A stretch of 64,000 nucleotides of DNA. It comes from Halicephalobus mephisto (Eukaryota; Nematoda; Chromadorea; Rhabditida; Panagrolaimidae). The notes under the pieces are model-generated. The model saw only the letters and a program-made list of their open reading frames with translations. It was not told the origin of the DNA and ran no database searches. Made by a program: the position numbers and the translations under genes. Position 1 is the stretch's first letter. Every line of letters begins with the position of its first letter. Shown here in pieces: positions 60,700-64,000 of this stretch. The DNA lies in NCBI GenBank assembly GCA_009193035.1, contig SWDT01000096.1:62001-126000 (forward strand), written 5' to 3'.

Positions 60700-62055
60700 G
60701 GTTTTAATAAAATTAAACGTAACTGATTTTTTAAAATTAAAATTCGAAAAACAGACAAAAACGAAAATATTCATTTTTTGTGAACTATTTAGTCACATTA
60801 ATTTTTCCCTAAACTTTGTCCAACGTGGCTTTCGCTAAATTTGAAAAATAATTAATCTATGAAATATTCAAAAACGGTTATCCGTCAAATGCCATGTTGC
60901 ATAAATTCGAAATTTTTAATTTTGAAAAACTTATAAATCTTCAAAATGACTGAAGACAGCTAGTCAGGTTTGAAAGCGATATTTCTGTCCAGAACGGAGC
61001 CCCACGGGACTTTCCTGGACAAAAAAAAATTTTTCGACCTCGGCAAGGGCAATTAGCTCCGGAATGTTCCGTTTTTTCATTAAAAAATAATTTTCAACTT
61101 TTTAAATTTATGAAAATGAGAACTGTGGCGGTTTCTTAAAGCTTCATAGAAACAACCTTAGTGAAGAAAATTATTCCAAGTACTTATTATAAGAAATTGC
61201 CGGAGCGAGTCCCTGGAAATGAGAGGACGTCCAAAGTGCCTATGGCTATTTTAAAAGCAACATTTACAAAATAACCAATCTTTACGGTAGGTAAAGAGAA
61301 ATTTCAATAATAACTTATTTGATGATGAATTTCGGAGGAAACGCCTCAGGTCTCGAGCGCATTCAAAAAAGTTGACGTCGGATACAGGTGGTATTTTCCG
61401 AAAAATAATTGCATACTAGATTCACCTGGATTTGTTTCAGATGTGTCGACGGGATTGAGATTAACTCCGGAGTAAAGATTATCCAACATCATTTTTCAAT
61501 AAAAAAACAAAAATTCATCGAAGAAACCACAGTACAAACCTCAAAAAACAAGTTTTATGAAATTTCATCTTCTTAAATATTGTCTTCTATGCAAATAAAT
61601 CAAACTATTTTTATTTTCGTCCAAATTCAATAAGGTTAATTTTCGAAGATTCAGAAAATCCGCTCAAAGTCCTCGACATCTCAGTTGGCCTTCGTGAACT
61701 TTTCTGGAAAAATAACAACCGGAAACGGTAATTACTCTCTCCTTGTTGATGATTTATTATTTTTTACATTCAAACTATTTTTAATATAAAAAATAAGACT
61801 CAAAAACCATCCTAAATTACTCAAAAACCATCTTGATTTCCTCAAAACCCTTCACAGTCAAAGATCCAGCCTTCCAATTCATTAATGATCAACTGTCAAC
61901 CAAGTTCCAAGTCGGGAATTATAATAATTATTATATTTTAAATCTTAAAAAAGTGTTTTTTAAATTTTCAAAAAACTTTGACGCAGAAATGTCAACTTGA
62001 TGTTTGACACTAATTATGCTGCAGTGTTCTTTCATTTTTGAACTTTTTTGAATCA
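60700..62055. other. Intergenic DNA, no gene recognised
   Basis: Mostly unique sequence with somewhat higher GC. Nothing supports an exon. Confidence 0.5.
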
Positions 62056-62059
62056 AAAA

Positions 62060-62559
62060 ATTCGAAATTTAAAGCGCAATTTTAGGGAAAGTAATTTTTT
62101 CAAAGAAAAATTCGCACAAGAAGAACCCGACTCGCGAGTTGGTCCCCTGCGTCTCGTCGCGAAAACACCGTAAACAAAGACAACAAGTACCAACGAATGC
62201 TTTCGCGCCTTGGCGATCTGTGTTCTTGCCGAATCTTCGATCTTCAGGTTTTTGCGGCAATTTGATTTTTAAATTTCCAAGTTTTACTTTTATTATTAAT
62301 TGTTTTGTAATAATTATTATTTTAAAATAAAGATTATTGATTGGCCGAGATTATTGATTACTTGCTGACATGTCCTTCGTTGGCCAGCTGCCAAAAATCC
62401 CCCGAGTTGTTTTCCAGATCTTGTTTTTCATTTTCATCTTTGCTCATCTTTATTGTTTGTGAATTTTCCGAGATGTTTACTGATTGATGTGATGTTTCAT
62501 AGCATCCTCGTGGTTTCGGGAGATTTTTTCATATATGAATCACTGTTTTTAGTCAGTCG
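62060..62559 (+). promoter_or_regulatory. Probable promoter/5' UTR region of the USP gene
   Basis: A CpG-bearing stretch at 62125-62245 (CCTGCGTCTCGTCGCGAAAA, GCTTTCGCGCCTTGGCG) stands out from AT-rich surroundings and lies 300-400 bases before the start codon. Just before the start, ACTGTTTTTAG followed by TCAGTCG and ATG looks like a splice or trans-splice acceptor. Confidence 0.4.
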
Positions 62560-64000
62560 ATGACAGCATTGACAGCTGGATTTTTGGCTAATGGGCTTTT
62601 CAACAAAAGCAAGCTGCAGGCTTCATCACCAGTCATCGATGGCATCAAGCCAGGGGAAAACCTGGAATGTAAGTTGGAGTTTGTAAATGGCGGTATTTTG
62701 AAGCCCCCGACATTACCGTCAAACGTGATCAAGCTTGTCCCCAAATCCAAATCACTCGGGTCGCCTTCCAACGGATTCAAGCACGTGTTCGGTGGTAACC
62801 CTGTCTCCCCAGCTTATGAAAGCAACGGCAGTCCCGAAGATGCCGGAGCAACGAGCAGCAGTGGTAGTTCGTATCCCAGTGAAGTCAACACTCCTGAATC
62901 TATAACCAAAAGTCTCACAGATGTACCAAGTCCGACTTTGCTCAAGGGAATCTACAACAACGGACTGGAGGAATCTGCAGAGTAAGTTGTTTTCCTTACC
63001 TACTATCGCAAGTCCCTGATTTCAGTGAGGAAGAGGAAACCCCGAAAGCTCAAGTTCAGATTTACCAAACCAAGACTCAGAAAATCGAAATCAAGATCTC
63101 TTCTAACTTATCCACGGAGTCAGTTCGCTCCCCGTCAAAGACGCCCCAAACACCGACGAAAATTATTGGGCCTCAGCTTCCGCCTGGATTCGTGTTGAAG
63201 CCTTCCCCGATCCCTGTGTCGCCTTCGACATCCGGTATCAGCACTCCGCAGAAAGGAATCAAGCGAAAGAGACAGTTATCTGAGCGGTTTGAACAAGAAG
63301 CTCTCTATCCTGTTATTGAGCCTACTATAGCTTCACTGAATTCATGGGCTGGTTGTGAACCAGTTTCCGGATCTCCTGCTTTAGCTGGTATCAGGAATCC
63401 ACATAATAATTGTTTTTTAAATTCTGTCCTCCAAGTAGTCACTCATATTCCGCAATTTGGTCGATATATTATCGAAAACCATTCGAAAGGTTCTCAAAAA
63501 TGTAAGGTGTTTTACAATGTTTAGTATGAAAATTCCCTGTTTTAGGTCTTGGCAATGGCTGCATGTTGTGTTCACTTCGTGCCCACATATATAGAGGTCT
63601 CCAAAACCTTGTCAATGACGCCGGCTGGGTGAACAGGTACTTGGAGGATATTTTCCCAAATCATATCAGAGGAACTCAAGAAGATGCTCACGAAATGCTA
63701 CTTTTCCTTCTGGATGCCATTGACAGGCAACAGCAATCTATCAGAAGAAGCCAACCAGGCAAGATCTCTTCGATTGTAGAACAAGTTTTCGATGGAAAAA
63801 TCCGATGTGAATGTGGGTTTTCATTCTAATTTTGAGTAATTCACTTTTTCTACTTCAGATACTTGTGCTATGTGTCAGAGGAAGAGCATTTGTTACGAAC
63901 CGATTCGTGGTTTGAGTGTTGAGCTTCCGAGAAATCAGAACATGGACCAAAATCATCCAACCATGTCCAGGATAATTCGAGATTTCTTCGCAGATGAAAA
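62560..64000 (+). CDS. USP36/USP42-type ubiquitin C-terminal hydrolase (5' part, cut by window end)
   Basis: Exons 62560-62981, 63026-63501, 63546-63812 and 63859 to past the edge, all in phase; 435 codons visible. Residues 1-255 are Ser/Pro-rich and look disordered, with a basic patch KGIKRKRQ. The USP domain then begins: GIRNPHNNCFLNSVLQ holds the catalytic Cys (C270) with the Asn two residues before it, followed by GCMLCSLRAHI, GTQEDAHEMLLFLLDA and QVFDGKIRCEYTCAMC at a zinc-ribbon position. The catalytic His and Asp lie beyond the window. The gap pattern and GCMLC resemble USP36/USP42, which remove ubiquitin from nucleolar, ribosomal or chromatin proteins; substrates here are unknown. The usual GNTC box is changed to HNNC, keeping the oxyanion Asn and the Cys, so activity is likely. 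Confidence 0.9.

Overview
The window looks like nuclear DNA of a nematode, most likely a free-living relative of Caenorhabditis. Introns are flanked by GT donors and short TTTCAG-type acceptors, and one intron is only 42 nt. The gene families include a nematode DUF1679/CHK-type kinase and a nematocin-type receptor. The DNA is AT-rich and full of foldback (MITE-like) elements. Species cannot be fixed from the sequence alone.

Five clear protein-coding loci and one weaker one cover about a third of the window. (1) A short DZIP1/Iguana-like zinc-finger gene, plus strand, 9626-11775. (2) A Ser/Glu-rich gene of unknown function, plus strand, about 14432-17076, with one junction unresolved. (3) A 453-aa DUF1679/CHK kinase-like gene, plus strand, 19325-21171, with a TATA box and a poly(A) signal. 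(4) A neuropeptide GPCR of the allatostatin-A/galanin receptor type, minus strand, 25431-29204. (5) A vasopressin/oxytocin (nematocin)-type GPCR, minus strand, 52962-57914. (6) The 5' part of a USP36/USP42-type ubiquitin hydrolase, plus strand, from 62560 and running off the right edge. All splice phases of genes 1, 3, 4, 5 and 6 agree.

The remainder, especially 30-52.9 kb and 1-9.6 kb, is a repeat desert. It holds AT-rich tandem arrays with periods from 9 to about 240 bp. It also holds several families of short inverted-repeat elements: a pogo-like family ending in ACAGTGAAACCTCG, a TIR family TACCGTAAAAACTCT, a family whose ends resemble AAAAGCGTAACTTTTGATT, and a family built on TACATTGATA-like palindromes. 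Two short words recur across unrelated arrays: GGATAGTGAC/GTCACTATCC and TTGCRGGCAAACTGCGGA. Three small islands of better coding character lie in the desert (about 22.6 kb, 47.9 kb, 50.3-50.7 kb). They match no gene I recognise and may be gene remnants.

The genes do not form an operon or one pathway: two are neuropeptide receptors, one a probable ciliary protein, one a kinase-like protein and one a deubiquitinase. The most distinctive structures are a young, roughly 480-bp inverted duplication in DZIP1 introns 1 and 4, which could drive circular RNA or dsRNA formation from exons 2-4; a tRNA-shaped element inside a GPCR intron; and a near-identical composite repeat on each side of that GPCR gene.
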